Notes: generated by a model not told the origin, from the sequence alone. Numbered from the stretch's first letter, positions 23,651-32,915 are shown. The stretch is DNA of 64,000 nt from Ferruginibacter sp. (GCA_017983695.1 JAGOAX010000001.1:352060-416059), one strand, 5' to 3'. Program-made: numbers and translations.

Positions 23651-25288
23651 TTATCTTATAAGTTCTGTTATCACTTTTCCTACACTGCCACTTGGCATTT
23701 GAATATGCAGTAATGCTGCCAGTGTTGGGGCAATATCTGTCATATAAGTTTCCCGGTTGGTTTTACCCGGTTTAACACCCCAGCCAAAAAACACACAAGG
23801 AATGTGTGCATCGTAAGGGTTCCATAAGCCATGTGTAGTACCTTTTACTCCGCCATCAAAATAACCCGATTTAAAAGTAAATTCTATGTCTCCGCTGCGT
23901 TTGGGATTATAGCCATTTATCATCATCTCCCTTTGCGGTGTAGGCAATGCCGCTTCCATCACTTCATTCAGCTCAAAAGCATTAATGATAAAATCTTTTT
24001 CTTTTAAACGATCAATTATAAAATCAATGATCTCATCCTTGGATTTATTTTGCTCCGCAATATTTTTATCATTCAGATACACTTGGTAATTCATCACTGT
24101 TTTTATGGCAGTTTTTACAGCAAACTTTTCTTCTATCTTTTGATTCAGTTCTTTTAAAATATCAGCATCATCAAAAGTACCGGCAGGTATTTTATGTTCT
24201 TTTAAAAAAGCCGGCACATGCGCCACACCATGATCGGCAGATAAAAATAAAGTGTAGTTACCCTTACCAATAGTCTTATCCAGATAAATTAAAAAACTTT
24301 CAATGTCTTTATCAAGGCGCAAATAAGTGTCTTCAATTTCTATAGAATTGGGACCAAAGCTATGCCCCACATAATCGGTAGAAGAAATACTTACGGCTAA
24401 AAAATCGGTTACCGTATTTTTTCCCAGTCGTTCATTTTCAATAGCTGCTTTTGCAAAATCAAAAGTAAAAGTATTGGCAAATGGTGTGGTGCGGAAAGAT
24501 TCGTATTTATTGGCTACATCAATAGCAGAAAGTTTGTGCGGAAAAATAACCGTTTTTTCTCCCTTGATACTGGTTTCATAAGGCTTGTCATCTGCCGTAC
24601 TTAAATCATATTTTTCTATCGGTAATAAAGTATTCCAGTCGGTTTTCATATAAGTACCCGCCACATCTTTATCATTAAATTTATTTACCCAGTCAGGTAA
24701 AGCATCCATATAATGCGTACTGCTTATCCATTTACCGCCATCGTACCAGTAAGCAGCATTAGCACTATGGCCTGCAGGCAAAATTGCTCCCCTGTCTTTT
24801 AAAGCAATGCCAATTACTTTACTTTTAAAGTTGTTACTTAACCTTAGCTCGTCTGTAATAGTTGTAGTCCACATATTTGCAGGGCTCATTTTACCCGCCT
24901 TACCGTTATTGCCCACTGTGCTCACAGTAGAATCATCTGTGCAATACACATTTTTACCAGCCGCCTTGTCGTACCAGTTATTCCCTACAATACCGGTTAT
25001 TGCCGGTACGCTGCCGGTGTAAATGCAGCTATGACCAACAGCAGTGTATGTAGGCATGTAGGGTATAAAATTATTTTCTGATGAAAACCCTTCTTTAAGC
25101 AATCTTTTAAACCCTCCTGCTCCATACAAAGCACTGTAACGATATAAATAATCCCAGCGCATTTGGTCAACCACCAACCCTACTACCAGTTTAGGCCTTG
25201 CCACCCCGCTTTGGCTGGGCGGGCTCTGCGAAAAACCAACAAGGCTAAATATTAAAAAAGCAAAAAACAATACAGACTTATGGCGCAT
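23651..25288 (-). CDS. pafA: PafA-type alkaline phosphatase
   Basis: A 545-residue periplasmic phosphatase of the alkaline phosphatase superfamily. It has a signal peptide (1-20, ending FSQ), the first metal Asp in VVDQMRWDY, and the threonine nucleophile in MPTYTAVGHSCIYTGS. The GNNW Asn and the KDR motif (GIALKDRGAILPAGH) match the active-site Asn, Lys and Arg of PafA from Flavobacteriia. Metal ligands SADHGVAH and TTHGLWNPYD follow. PafA hydrolyses phosphate monoesters without needing induction by phosphate starvation and is common in Bacteroidota. It is monocistronic and divergent from the SPT-like gene. Confidence 0.9.
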   Translation of the reverse strand: MRHKSVLFFAFLIFSLVGFSQSPPSQSGVARPKLVVGLVVDQMRWDYLYRYSALYGAGGFKRLLKEGFSSENNFIPYMPTYTAVGHSCIYTGSVPAITGIVGNNWYDKAAGKNVYCTDDSTVSTVGNNGKAGKMSPANMWTTTITDELRLSNNFKSKVIGIALKDRGAILPAGHSANAAYWYDGGKWISSTHYMDALPDWVNKFNDKDVAGTYMKTDWNTLLPIEKYDLSTADDKPYETSIKGEKTVIFPHKLSAIDVANKYESFRTTPFANTFTFDFAKAAIENERLGKNTVTDFLAVSISSTDYVGHSFGPNSIEIEDTYLRLDKDIESFLIYLDKTIGKGNYTLFLSADHGVAHVPAFLKEHKIPAGTFDDADILKELNQKIEEKFAVKTAIKTVMNYQVYLNDKNIAEQNKSKDEIIDFIIDRLKEKDFIINAFELNEVMEAALPTPQREMMINGYNPKRSGDIEFTFKSGYFDGGVKGTTHGLWNPYDAHIPCVFFGWGVKPGKTNRETYMTDIAPTLAALLHIQMPSGSVGKVITELIR

Positions 25289-25390
25289 TTTATAAATTTT
25301 TGTAAAGATACTGTTGCCACATTACATTTTTGTTATGCCCCTCAGTATTTACTGCCATTTATACCGTTTTGTATAAACCCTCAATTGCTG

Positions 25391-25398
25391 TATTTTTG
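25391..25398 (+). promoter_or_regulatory. promoter of the SPT-like gene
   Basis: TATTTTTG matches TAnnTTTG, with TTTG 19 nt upstream at 25368-25371. This is a textbook Bacteroidota -33/-7 pair, 28 nt before the ATG at 25427. Confidence 0.7.
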
Positions 25399-25426
25399 CC
25401 ACATTATTTTATTATCAATTATTACT

Positions 25427-26686
25427 ATGGACGTATTTGAAAAATTAGTAAAAGATGGCGGCCCAATAGGCGCTTACATGGACAGAGCACACGGCTATTT
25501 TGCATTTCCTAAACTGGAAGGCGAACTGGGGCCACACATGAAATTCAGGGGTAAAGATGTATTGGTGTGGAGCCTGAATAATTACCTGGGCCTCGTAAAT
25601 CATCCCGAAGTAAGAAAATGTGATGCAGAAGCTGCAGCAAAATATGGTATGGGCAACCCCATGGGTGCCAGGATGATGAGTGGTAATACCGGCAAACACG
25701 AAGAATTGGAAAAAGTGATCAGCGAATTTGTAGGCAGAGAAGATACCATGTTACTGAACTTTGGTTACCAGGGTGTGGTGAGTTGTATTGATGCATTGGT
25801 AAACCGCCGTGATGTAATTGTGTACGATGCCGAAAGCCATGCCTGCATAGTTGATGGTGTACGCCTGCACATGGGCCACCGCTACGCATTTAAACATAAC
25901 GATATTGAAGACTGCGAAAAGCAATTGCAAAGAGCTACTGAAATGGCTGCTAAAAATGGTGGTGGTATTTTAGTAATTACCGAAGGTGTGTTTGGCATGG
26001 ATGGCGAGCAGGGGATTTTAAAAGAAATAGTTGCACTGAAGAAAAAATATGAGTTCCGGGTTTTTATAGATGATGCACATGGTTTTGGTTATATGGGCCC
26101 AACCGGTGCCGGCGCCGATGAAGCACAGGGTTGCCAGGAAGGTATTGATCTTTACTTTTCAAGTATGGTGAAAAGCCTTGGTAGCCTGGGGGGATTTATT
26201 TGCGGCCCCAAAGCCGTATTGAAATATTTACGCTACAATGTACGCAGCCAGATCTTTGCAAAGAGTGTTCCCCTGTTAGTAGTCGAAGGTATGCTGAAGC
26301 GTATGGACATGATAAAGACCATGCCTGAGCTGAGAGAAAAATTATGGGACAACGTAAACAAATTACAAACCGGTTTAAAAGAACGTGGTTTTGATATTGG
26401 CGATACCAACAGCCCCGTAACACCCATTTACATGAAAGGCGATGTGCCCGAAGCTACGCAGATGGTAATGGACCTGAGAGAGAACTATGGTATCTTCTGT
26501 TCAATTGTAGTATACCCGGTAATACCTAAAGGCGATATTATTTACAGGTTGATACCTACTGCAGCACACAGCGATGCAGATATTGAAAAAACATTGCAGG
26601 CTTTTGAAGCCACCAAAAAGAAACTGGATGCCGGTGCTTACAAAGCTGTTGATATACCGGATATGGCGGAGAAGAGTTTTGTGTAA
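25427..26686 (+). CDS. spt: serine palmitoyltransferase-like alpha-oxoamine synthase
   Basis: A 419-residue PLP enzyme of the alpha-oxoamine synthase family, which joins an amino acid to an acyl-CoA with loss of CO2. Motifs: NNYLGL near 55-60, GNPMGARMMSGNTGKHEELE, the SHACIVDG loop, FIDDAHGFG with the PLP Asp, and the Lys in SSMVKSLGSLGGF. In Bacteroidota this gene makes 3-ketosphinganine for sphingolipids; close relatives use cysteate for sulfonolipids, or glycine (Kbl) or alanine (BioF). The ATG at 25427 is chosen because it follows a strong promoter, although the frame is open further upstream. A terminator follows. Confidence 0.8.
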   Translation: MDVFEKLVKDGGPIGAYMDRAHGYFAFPKLEGELGPHMKFRGKDVLVWSLNNYLGLVNHPEVRKCDAEAAAKYGMGNPMGARMMSGNTGKHEELEKVISEFVGREDTMLLNFGYQGVVSCIDALVNRRDVIVYDAESHACIVDGVRLHMGHRYAFKHNDIEDCEKQLQRATEMAAKNGGGILVITEGVFGMDGEQGILKEIVALKKKYEFRVFIDDAHGFGYMGPTGAGADEAQGCQEGIDLYFSSMVKSLGSLGGFICGPKAVLKYLRYNVRSQIFAKSVPLLVVEGMLKRMDMIKTMPELREKLWDNVNKLQTGLKERGFDIGDTNSPVTPIYMKGDVPEATQMVMDLRENYGIFCSIVVYPVIPKGDIIYRLIPTAAHSDADIEKTLQAFEATKKKLDAGAYKAVDIPDMAEKSFV

Positions 26687-26703
26687 ATTGTTTTGAACAT
26701 TTT

Positions 26704-26741
26704 AAAATCCCATTAGCTAAATAGCTGGTGGGATTTCTTTT
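26704..26741 (+). terminator. terminator after the SPT-like gene
   Basis: AATCCCA and TGGGATT arms with an inner AGCTA/TAGCT pairing and a following TTCTTTT tract, about 20 nt after the stop codon. Confidence 0.7.
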
Positions 26742-26912
26742 GGAATGAATGTGTTGATTATATTTTCACATTTTTTACTATCTTACTTTACAGAATTTTA
26801 TTTCATCAACATTACTTTATTTAGCGGCAAGCATTTGATTAAGGAACAAGTGTAGCGGAAATACAGGAATTGTGCGAAATTTAGTAAGTCTCTTTTACAA
26901 CTATAAACATTC

Positions 26913-27440
26913 ATGAAACATTTATCACTATTCCTTCTAATTCTTTTGCCAACCTTTTTATCTGCACAGATTAATAGTGACTCTATATTACATCCGATTA
27001 CCTCTCTGACTGATTCATTTAGTTTTTGTTCGAAAAGGTTTAAAATTCCAAGAAAGTGTGTCGAAAGAGATTCAGCTAACTGTTGTGTCCTATATAGTAA
27101 ATCTAATCAGCTTGTTTGTCTTAGTGGAGATGCATTAGTATGGTCTGAGGTACCTACATTGGAACTTGCAAAAATGGTATACAATGGTCTAATAGAGATA
27201 ACGCCACAGAACCAAAAAGAAGTTGTAGAAAGGAAAGTCGAAATCTTTATTTTAGGAATAAAGCCTATTGCTTCTGCATACTTCGAAACCGAATCAAATT
27301 ATGGTTCAAAAAGAAACTTCATAACAGCTTATGCCGAAGTAAATGAAAAAATTGTCATTATTCAATTTGAATCATCTTCTAAAATTACCGGTAAGGGTAA
27401 AGTAAAATCTGCTTTCCAAAATATTATTTCATGGAAGTAA
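26913..27440 (+). CDS. exported unknown protein
   Basis: A 175-residue protein with a clear signal peptide (1-19, FLSAQ). The mature part has four cysteines close together (FCSKRF, RKCVERD, NCCVLYS) and a C-terminal beta-rich part. No family is recognised. It has no close neighbour on its strand: 226 nt upstream to the SPT-like gene and 114 nt downstream to the VOC gene. It is likely periplasmic. Confidence 0.6.
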   Translation: MKHLSLFLLILLPTFLSAQINSDSILHPITSLTDSFSFCSKRFKIPRKCVERDSANCCVLYSKSNQLVCLSGDALVWSEVPTLELAKMVYNGLIEITPQNQKEVVERKVEIFILGIKPIASAYFETESNYGSKRNFITAYAEVNEKIVIIQFESSSKITGKGKVKSAFQNIISWK

Positions 27441-27554
27441 AGTTCTACCAACATGAACAGTGCAAAAAGACAAACATTTCTTTTCTCCCTAATCCCTTTT
27501 TTTCAGCATTAAAACAAGCAGCCTCTTCCCTATTTTTACAACACACTTAAAAAC

Positions 27555-27950
27555 ATGAATCAACACATAGCCCATATTGCTTTAGTAGTTGCAAACTACG
27601 ATGAAGCCATAAAATTTTACACCCAAAAATTAAATTTTAAATTATTAGAAGATACTAAGCTCAGCGAAACCAAGCGCTGGGTAATGGTAGCACCACCCGG
27701 TAACGGGCAATGTTGTTTATTACTGGCACAAGCCGCTACCGAAGAACAGCGAAGCCGTGTAGGTAACCAAACCGGCGGCAGGGTATTTTTATTTTTATAC
27801 ACCGACGATTTTTGGAGAGATTATAATGCCATGTTGAAAAAGGAAATCAATTTTGTACGGCCACCCGAAGAGCAGCCTTATGGCACTGTTGCTGTTTTTG
27901 AAGACCTCTATGGCAACCTCTGGGATTTTATACAACCTAAAAATAAATGA
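27555..27950 (+). CDS. VOC-superfamily (glyoxalase-like) protein
   Basis: A 131-residue single-chain VOC protein made of two paired beta-alpha-beta-beta-beta modules. It begins QHIAHIALVVANYDEAIKFYTQKLNF, the usual first strand with the metal His (HIA), and ends with AVFEDLYGNLWDFIQP, which holds the last metal Glu/Asp position. Members include lyases, dioxygenases and resistance proteins; the substrate cannot be read. It is monocistronic and ends at a clear terminator. Confidence 0.85.
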   Translation: MNQHIAHIALVVANYDEAIKFYTQKLNFKLLEDTKLSETKRWVMVAPPGNGQCCLLLAQAATEEQRSRVGNQTGGRVFLFLYTDDFWRDYNAMLKKEINFVRPPEEQPYGTVAVFEDLYGNLWDFIQPKNK

Positions 27951-27955
27951 TAATA

Positions 27956-27994
27956 AAAATCCCGTTACACCAAAGCGTTAACGGGATTTTTATT
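27956..27994. terminator. terminator between VOC and isomerase-like genes
   Basis: AAAAATCCCGTTA pairs with TAACGGGATTTTT. It lies between convergent genes and serves both strands. Confidence 0.8.
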
Positions 27995-28008
27995 TATTAG
28001 CCGTTTAA

Positions 28009-28884
28009 TTATTTAAGCAGCCTATTTTTTGTATAACTGCAACTTGTTTTAATGCTGGTAAAAATATCGGGCATGTAGGTGTTCTCCTGCTCTACAATAT
28101 AATGTTTTACACCAGCCAGTTTTGCGCTGGCAAATATGGTTTTAAAATCAACTGTACCATTTCCTATTTCGGTATTTTTTGTTTTATCTGTCTTAAGCAT
28201 ATCTTTTACATGCCATAAATGAAAACGCCCCGGGTGTTTTTTAAACAGTTCTACAGGATTATACCCTGCCCTTACCACCCAGTACAGGTCCATTTCAAAT
28301 TTTACCAGGTCGCTATCGGTGTTGTTCAGTAAAATATCATACCCATGCTGCCCATTAATATCTGCAAACTCAAAATCATGGTTATGATAAGCCATTTGCA
28401 AACCGGCAGTTTTACATATTTCAGCAGCTTTATTAATTCTTTCTGCAAGTCCCTTGTACTGGTCAATGGTTTTTCTTTTCTCTTCGCTCAGCCATGGGAT
28501 AATAATGTATTTATTGCCAAGGGTATTTCCTACTTCACAAAAGTTTTTTACATCATCGCCATTACCGTTTTCAAACAAAAAATTTACCGGGGCATAATGC
28601 CCACTGGAGCTTTTTAAATTATTATCTTTTAATAGTTGAGCAATATCTTTTACAGGCAACCCGTAAAATTTATTTCCATCGCTTAAGCCATACATTTCAA
28701 CATTGCGGTAACCGGCTGCTGCCACTTTTTGTATTACACCCTTGGGGTCTTTTACAATTTCATCCCTTAATGAATACAACTGGATGCCTACTGTTTTTTG
28801 TTTCTTTAACAGCTCCGATGGATTTAAAACCAGGCCTGCTGTTATCAAGCTTGATTGTTTTATAAAAGTTCTCCTGGTGTTCAT
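28009..28884 (-). CDS. Tat-exported sugar phosphate isomerase/epimerase-like protein
   Basis: A 291-residue protein with a twin-arginine signal (NTRRTFIKQSSLITAGLVL) and a xylose-isomerase-like TIM barrel. Motifs: VGIQLYSLRDEI, GYRNVEMYGL, AYHNHDFEF and VKFEMDLYWVVRAG, then HLWHVKDM and the late HYIVEQENT. The His, Asp and Glu residues are those that bind a divalent metal in the family. Such periplasmic proteins are common in Bacteroidota sugar metabolism; reaction and substrate are unknown. It is monocistronic. Confidence 0.85.
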   Translation of the reverse strand: MNTRRTFIKQSSLITAGLVLNPSELLKKQKTVGIQLYSLRDEIVKDPKGVIQKVAAAGYRNVEMYGLSDGNKFYGLPVKDIAQLLKDNNLKSSSGHYAPVNFLFENGNGDDVKNFCEVGNTLGNKYIIIPWLSEEKRKTIDQYKGLAERINKAAEICKTAGLQMAYHNHDFEFADINGQHGYDILLNNTDSDLVKFEMDLYWVVRAGYNPVELFKKHPGRFHLWHVKDMLKTDKTKNTEIGNGTVDFKTIFASAKLAGVKHYIVEQENTYMPDIFTSIKTSCSYTKNRLLK

Positions 28885-28927
28885 GTAGCAAAATATTTAA
28901 TCGTTAAAAACTAAAGTTAGGTAAAAT

Positions 28928-28960
28928 AAAAAAAACCGTCCTTAAAAAAGACGGTTTTAA
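28928..28960 (-). terminator. terminator of the rpsL-rpsG operon
   Basis: AAAACCGTC pairs with GACGGTTTT with flanking A and T runs, about 18 nt after the rpsG stop on the minus strand. Confidence 0.8.
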
Positions 28961-28977
28961 AAATATATTCACAATTG

Positions 28978-29445
28978 TTAGATTCTAAAGTGAGCAAATG
29001 CTTTGTTTGCTTCTGCCATACGGTGTGTATCTTCTTTCTTTTTAAAAGAAGCACCCTCACCTTTACTTGCAGCAACTATTTCATTGGCTAATTTATCCGA
29101 CATGCTGCGGCCATTCCTGTCGCGGCTGTATTTTACCATCCATTTAATGCTTAAAGAAATTTTTCTATCGGCACGTACCTCTGCAGGTATCTGGAAAGTT
29201 GCACCACCAATACGGCGGCTTCTTACCTCAACACCAGGCGTAATGTTCGCCAATGCTTTTTTCCAAACTTCATAACCGTTTTCACCGGTTTGTTTAGCTA
29301 CTTTATCTAAAGCATCATAAAAAACGATATAAGCACCACTTTTTTTACCTGCCCACATTAAATTGTTTACAAAACGGGTAACCAGTTTGTCGTTAAACTT
29401 TGGATCTGGTGCTAAGGGTATCTTTTTCGGTTGTGATTTACGCAT
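28978..29445 (-). CDS. rpsG: 30S ribosomal protein S7
   Basis: A 155-residue S7 protein of normal length. The start MRKSQPKKIPLAPDPKFNDKLV and the family stretch VEVRSRRIGGATFQIPAEVR (73-92) are diagnostic. S7 organises the 3' major domain of 16S rRNA. It follows rpsL by 104 nt. In most bacteria fusA and tuf come next, but here the operon ends in a terminator and an unrelated gene, so the str operon is split in this genome. Confidence 0.97.
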   Translation of the reverse strand: MRKSQPKKIPLAPDPKFNDKLVTRFVNNLMWAGKKSGAYIVFYDALDKVAKQTGENGYEVWKKALANITPGVEVRSRRIGGATFQIPAEVRADRKISLSIKWMVKYSRDRNGRSMSDKLANEIVAASKGEGASFKKKEDTHRMAEANKAFAHFRI

Positions 29446-29549
29446 TGTTTAATTTTGATTTTAGGCTGAATTTCTTCAAGTATTAAAACTTTACTCAACC
29501 GTTTTTAAATTTTGTTTACTGCTTTCTCCCCATTAGGGGGATGGGGGCA

Positions 29550-29930
29550 TTATTTTTTAGCTTTTTCTTTTTTAGTACCGTATTTACTGCGGCTTTGCTT
29601 ACGGTCTTTTACACCGGCAGTATCTAAACTACCACGTACAATATGGTAACGTACACCTGGTAAATCTTTAACCCTTCCACCACGTATCAATACAATACTG
29701 TGTTCCTGTAAATTGTGTCCTTCACCTGGTATGTAGGCAATAACCTCAATTTTATTGGTTAAACGAACCTTGGCTACTTTACGTAACGCAGAGTTTGGTT
29801 TTTTAGGTGTTGTGGTATATACTCTTGTACATACACCACGACGCTGCGGACAACTATCCAAAGCTCTAGATTTGCTCTTTGCTTTAATAATTTGTCTTCC
29901 TTTTCTTACTAACTGTTGAATTGTAGGCAT
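29550..29930 (-). CDS. rpsL: 30S ribosomal protein S12
   Basis: A 126-residue S12 protein. Diagnostic stretches are [13 protein letters not shown], the [18 protein letters not shown] loop (with the Lys at which streptomycin resistance changes occur) and [28 protein letters not shown]. It sits in the ribosomal decoding centre. A TAnnTTTG promoter element is 26 nt upstream. rpsG follows. Confidence 0.98.
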   Translation of the reverse strand: MPTIQQLVRKGRQIIKAKSKSRALDSCPQRRGVCTRVYTTTPKKPNSALRKVAKVRLTNKIEVIAYIPGEGHNLQEHSIVLIRGGRVKDLPGVRYHIVRGSLDTAGVKDRKQSRSKYGTKKEKAKK

Positions 29931-29955
29931 TATTATGCTTTTATTTTTCGGACGG

Positions 29956-29963
29956 CAAAGGTA
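29956..29963 (-). promoter_or_regulatory. rpsL promoter -7 element
   Basis: The minus strand reads TACCTTTG, a TAnnTTTG match 25 nt before the rpsL ATG. Confidence 0.65.
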
Positions 29964-30025
29964 GGAATTCTCATTGGAAATCTAAAACTAAATAAAGAAA
30001 AAAATGATTTTTTATCAACATTTAT

Positions 30026-30052
30026 TAAAAAACCGCCTCAAATGGAGGCGGC
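30026..30052 (-). terminator. terminator of ilvE
   Basis: CCGCCTC pairs with GAGGCGG around a 5-nt loop, with a T-run after it on the minus strand, about 30 nt beyond the ilvE stop. Confidence 0.8.
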
Positions 30053-30080
30053 TATTGAGTTTCGGTTACATTTATACCGG

Positions 30081-31151
30081 TTATATTTTATACATCCAGC
30101 CATGTGTATCGGGTGCTAAACCGTATTTAATGGCATCCATCCTTTTTTTAACCTCAGGAGCTGCCTTCCACTTGCCTTCATCAAATTTCATGGCGTATTC
30201 CTTATATTTTAGCTCTTTTATAAAAGAGATGGTTGCTGCAGTACCAGTACCAAACACTTCGGTTAAAGTACCTGCTTTATGGGCATCCATAATCTCATCT
30301 ATACTGATAGGGCGCTCTTCCACGGTAAATCCCATCTCTTTAAATAAAGCAATTACACTATCCCTGGTAACACCTCCCAAAATGGTTCCTGAGGTAAGAT
30401 CGGGGGTTATAACAGTATTGTTAATGATAAAAAACACGTTCATCGTACCACATTCCTGTACATATTTGTGTTCCAGCGCATCCATCCACAAAACCTGGTC
30501 GTAGCCTTCTTTTTTAGCTTCGGCAGTTGCATACATTGCTGCACCATAATTTCCGGCAGCCTTTACGTAGCCAATACCACCCGGTACAGCACGTACAAAT
30601 TTTTCTTCAACATTAATACGCATTGGCGCAGCATAATAAGGACCTGTAGGGCTTAAAATGATCATGAATTTGTATTTTTCACTTGGCCTTACACCTATCA
30701 TTTCATCGCTGCTGAACATAAATGGACGGATGTATAAAGAATGTTCTTTTTGTCCCGGTATCCAGTTTTTATCCATCTCAATAAGCATACGCATACCTTC
30801 CATAAATATTTCCTCGGGTACCTGCGGCATTTCCATCCTTTCGGCAGAAATATTAAACCTTTTAAAATTATCTATGGGGCGAAAAATAAACGCTTCGCCA
30901 TCGGCATTTTTATAAGCTTTAATACCTTCAAAAATGGCCTGGCCGTAATGTAATGCTGCCAATGAAGGCGACAACAGTAAAGGCTGGTAAGGTTTGATCT
31001 CTGCGTTCTTCCATTCTCCGTCTTCGTAATCCACTTCCAGCATATGATCGGTAAAATATTTACCAAACGGAAGATTCTCCAGATTGATGTCTTTTAATTT
31101 ACTTTGTTCTGCCTTTGTTATAATTATATCTGCAGCTGCTGTCATATTCAT
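30081..31151 (-). CDS. ilvE: branched-chain amino acid aminotransferase
   Basis: A 356-residue class IV PLP aminotransferase (BCAT), which swaps amino groups between leucine, isoleucine or valine and 2-oxoglutarate. Motifs: LHYGQAIFEGIKAYKN, YIRPFMFSSDEMIGV, the PLP Lys in VKAAGNYGAAMYATAEAKKEGYDQVLWMD, and the late GTGTAATISFI. Length fits the long (type II, eukaryote-like) BCATs. A second Met two codons in is an alternative start. It is divergent from the HolD-like gene. Confidence 0.93.
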   Translation of the reverse strand: MNMTAAADIIITKAEQSKLKDINLENLPFGKYFTDHMLEVDYEDGEWKNAEIKPYQPLLLSPSLAALHYGQAIFEGIKAYKNADGEAFIFRPIDNFKRFNISAERMEMPQVPEEIFMEGMRMLIEMDKNWIPGQKEHSLYIRPFMFSSDEMIGVRPSEKYKFMIILSPTGPYYAAPMRINVEEKFVRAVPGGIGYVKAAGNYGAAMYATAEAKKEGYDQVLWMDALEHKYVQECGTMNVFFIINNTVITPDLTSGTILGGVTRDSVIALFKEMGFTVEERPISIDEIMDAHKAGTLTEVFGTGTAATISFIKELKYKEYAMKFDEGKWKAAPEVKKRMDAIKYGLAPDTHGWMYKI

Positions 31152-31200
31152 TAATTTTACTGCAAAGAAACGAAAAAAACAGCGCTTAAAGTATGCTTTT

Positions 31201-31704
31201 ATGAGTTTAGATAATATTCAATTGCCGGCAATTGTTTTACAGGATTTGTTTAAGAATTCATTAATTGATTTGAATGATGGTAAAGCTTCGGCACAAGTAG
31301 CAGAAGTAACTGCTTTTGCTTATTTAGGTAAGAATGAAAAGCGGATTGTCATTATTGTAAATGATACAAACAGTATCTATTTACCCGATGAAGAATTAAA
31401 TTTTTTAATGGGCATTTTATCTGCCTGCAAATTGTCGATGGCAGATGTTGCTTTGGTAAATATTTCAAAAGTATTATCCATTAACTATACCGAAATTGAG
31501 GAACAGCTGCATGCTGAAAAAATATTACTTTTTGGTGTTACGCCGGCACAATTGCAATTGCCATTAGAATTCCCTAACTATCAAATTCAAAAATATAATA
31601 ACCAGGTGTATGTTGCTGCCCCTGCTCTAAACGTATTACAGGGAGACAAGGAAGAGAAAACTAAATTATGGAATTGCCTTAAGCAGGTTTTTGCTATTGG
31701 CTGA
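31201..31704 (+). CDS. HolD-like (DNA polymerase III psi) candidate
   Basis: A 167-residue cytoplasmic protein. No family is annotated with certainty. Its last part (NNQVYVAAPALNVLQGDK, then KTKLWNCLKQVF) follows the pattern of the C-terminus of E. coli HolD (V-SPALxxL ... LWxxI), and the preceding KILLFGVTP segment fits its nucleotide-hydrolase-like fold. The ATG at 31201 is preferred, since the frame further upstream overlaps the divergent ilvE start. It stops 12 nt before rdgB and is co-transcribed with it. A clamp-loader accessory role is a hypothesis only. Confidence 0.5.
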   Translation: MSLDNIQLPAIVLQDLFKNSLIDLNDGKASAQVAEVTAFAYLGKNEKRIVIIVNDTNSIYLPDEELNFLMGILSACKLSMADVALVNISKVLSINYTEIEEQLHAEKILLFGVTPAQLQLPLEFPNYQIQKYNNQVYVAAPALNVLQGDKEEKTKLWNCLKQVFAIG

Positions 31705-31716
31705 TAAAACAATGCA

Positions 31717-32295
31717 ATGGAAACACTGATATTTGCCACAAATAATCAAAATAAAGTTGATGAAATACGGCTGGTTTTAGGTACCAGTTTCAACATTATT
31801 ACCTTAAAAGAAGCTGGTATAGATATTGACATTCCCGAGCAGCATGATACGCTTGAAGCAAATGCGTCTGAAAAATCAGGCGTAATCCATAAGCTTACCC
31901 ATAAAAATTGTTTTAGCGAAGATACTGGCCTGGAAGTTGAAGCATTAAATGGTGAGCCAGGCGTAAAAAGTGCCCGGTATGCAGGTGAAGGCAGGTCTTT
32001 TGAAAACAACATTGAAAAATTACTGGAAAATTTAAAATTGCATAGTAACAAAAAAGCCCGTTTCAGAACGGTTATTTCTTTGATTTTAAATGATAAAGAG
32101 TATTTGTTTGAAGGCATTTGTTCGGGGGTGATAACCGATGATAAGAAGGGACGCAACGGTTTTGGCTACGATGCCGTCTTTATCCCCGATGGAAGCCATA
32201 AAACTTTTGCTGAGATGGCCATGGAAGAAAAATCCATATTCAGCCACCGTAAAAAAGCTCTGGTAAAATTGATTGAATTCTTAAGTGCCCGTTGA
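31717..32295 (+). CDS. rdgB: XTP/dITP diphosphatase (RdgB/HAM1)
   Basis: A 192-residue non-canonical purine NTP pyrophosphatase, which removes dITP and XTP from the nucleotide pool. Motifs: LIFATNNQNKVDEI at the start (the SxNxxK-like loop), FSEDTGLEVEALNGEPGVKSARYAGE with the catalytic Asp, GRNGFGYDAVFIPDG, and the late FSHRKKAL. Length and order are normal. It follows the HolD-like gene by 12 nt. Confidence 0.95.
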   Translation: METLIFATNNQNKVDEIRLVLGTSFNIITLKEAGIDIDIPEQHDTLEANASEKSGVIHKLTHKNCFSEDTGLEVEALNGEPGVKSARYAGEGRSFENNIEKLLENLKLHSNKKARFRTVISLILNDKEYLFEGICSGVITDDKKGRNGFGYDAVFIPDGSHKTFAEMAMEEKSIFSHRKKALVKLIEFLSAR

Positions 32296-32337
32296 AAACG
32301 ATCAAAATTCATTCATCATTAACAAACCTATCTGAAA

Positions 32338-32910
32338 TTGAATACCGAAAGCAACCTAAGTGTGCCTGAGAGCGACTTAATAAGAGGATGCATAAACAAG
32401 GACCGGAAAATGCAGGAAATACTGTACCACCGCTTTGCATCTAAAATGTATGCAGTTTGCCTCAGGTATTGTAAAGATGCCGAAGATGCACAGGATCTTT
32501 TGCAGGACGGCTTTGTAAAGATTTTTAAAAACCTGGAAAAGTTTAGGGGAGAAGGTTCTTTTGAGGGATGGATACGCAGAATTTTTGTTAATACCTCTAT
32601 TGAACATTTTAGAAAAGCAGTAAAAACCCAATCCGTCACCGATTCACAAGAACTGGTAATTGAAGACCCCTCATGGAATGCACTTGATAACCTTGCCGAG
32701 AAAGACATAATTAAAATGATTCAGGAGCTTAGCCCCGGCTACAGACAGGTATTTAATATGTATGTAATTGAAGGCTATTCTCATAAAGATATTGGTGATA
32801 TTTTAGGTATTAGCGAAGGCACCAGTAAATCGCAGTTGGCAAGGGCTAAAGGGATTTTAAAAAAGATGGTAGAAACAAAATTAAATAAAACAAACTCCGG
32901 CCTTAATTAA
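32338..32910 (+). CDS. ECF RNA polymerase sigma factor
   Basis: A 190-residue sigma-70 family factor of the ECF type. Region 2 runs LYHRFASKMYAVCLRYCKDAEDAQDLLQDGFVKIFKNLEKFRGEGSFEGWIRRI (about 28-83), and region 4 YRQVFNMYVIEGYSHKDIGDILGISEGTSKSQLARAKGIL (about 135-175). The start is TTG at 32338: the first in-frame ATG lies inside region 2, so a non-ATG start is required. It is followed 5 nt later by a membrane protein with repeats, probably its anti-sigma factor. Confidence 0.9.
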   Translation: MNTESNLSVPESDLIRGCINKDRKMQEILYHRFASKMYAVCLRYCKDAEDAQDLLQDGFVKIFKNLEKFRGEGSFEGWIRRIFVNTSIEHFRKAVKTQSVTDSQELVIEDPSWNALDNLAEKDIIKMIQELSPGYRQVFNMYVIEGYSHKDIGDILGISEGTSKSQLARAKGILKKMVETKLNKTNSGLN

Positions 32911-32915
32911 AAAAA

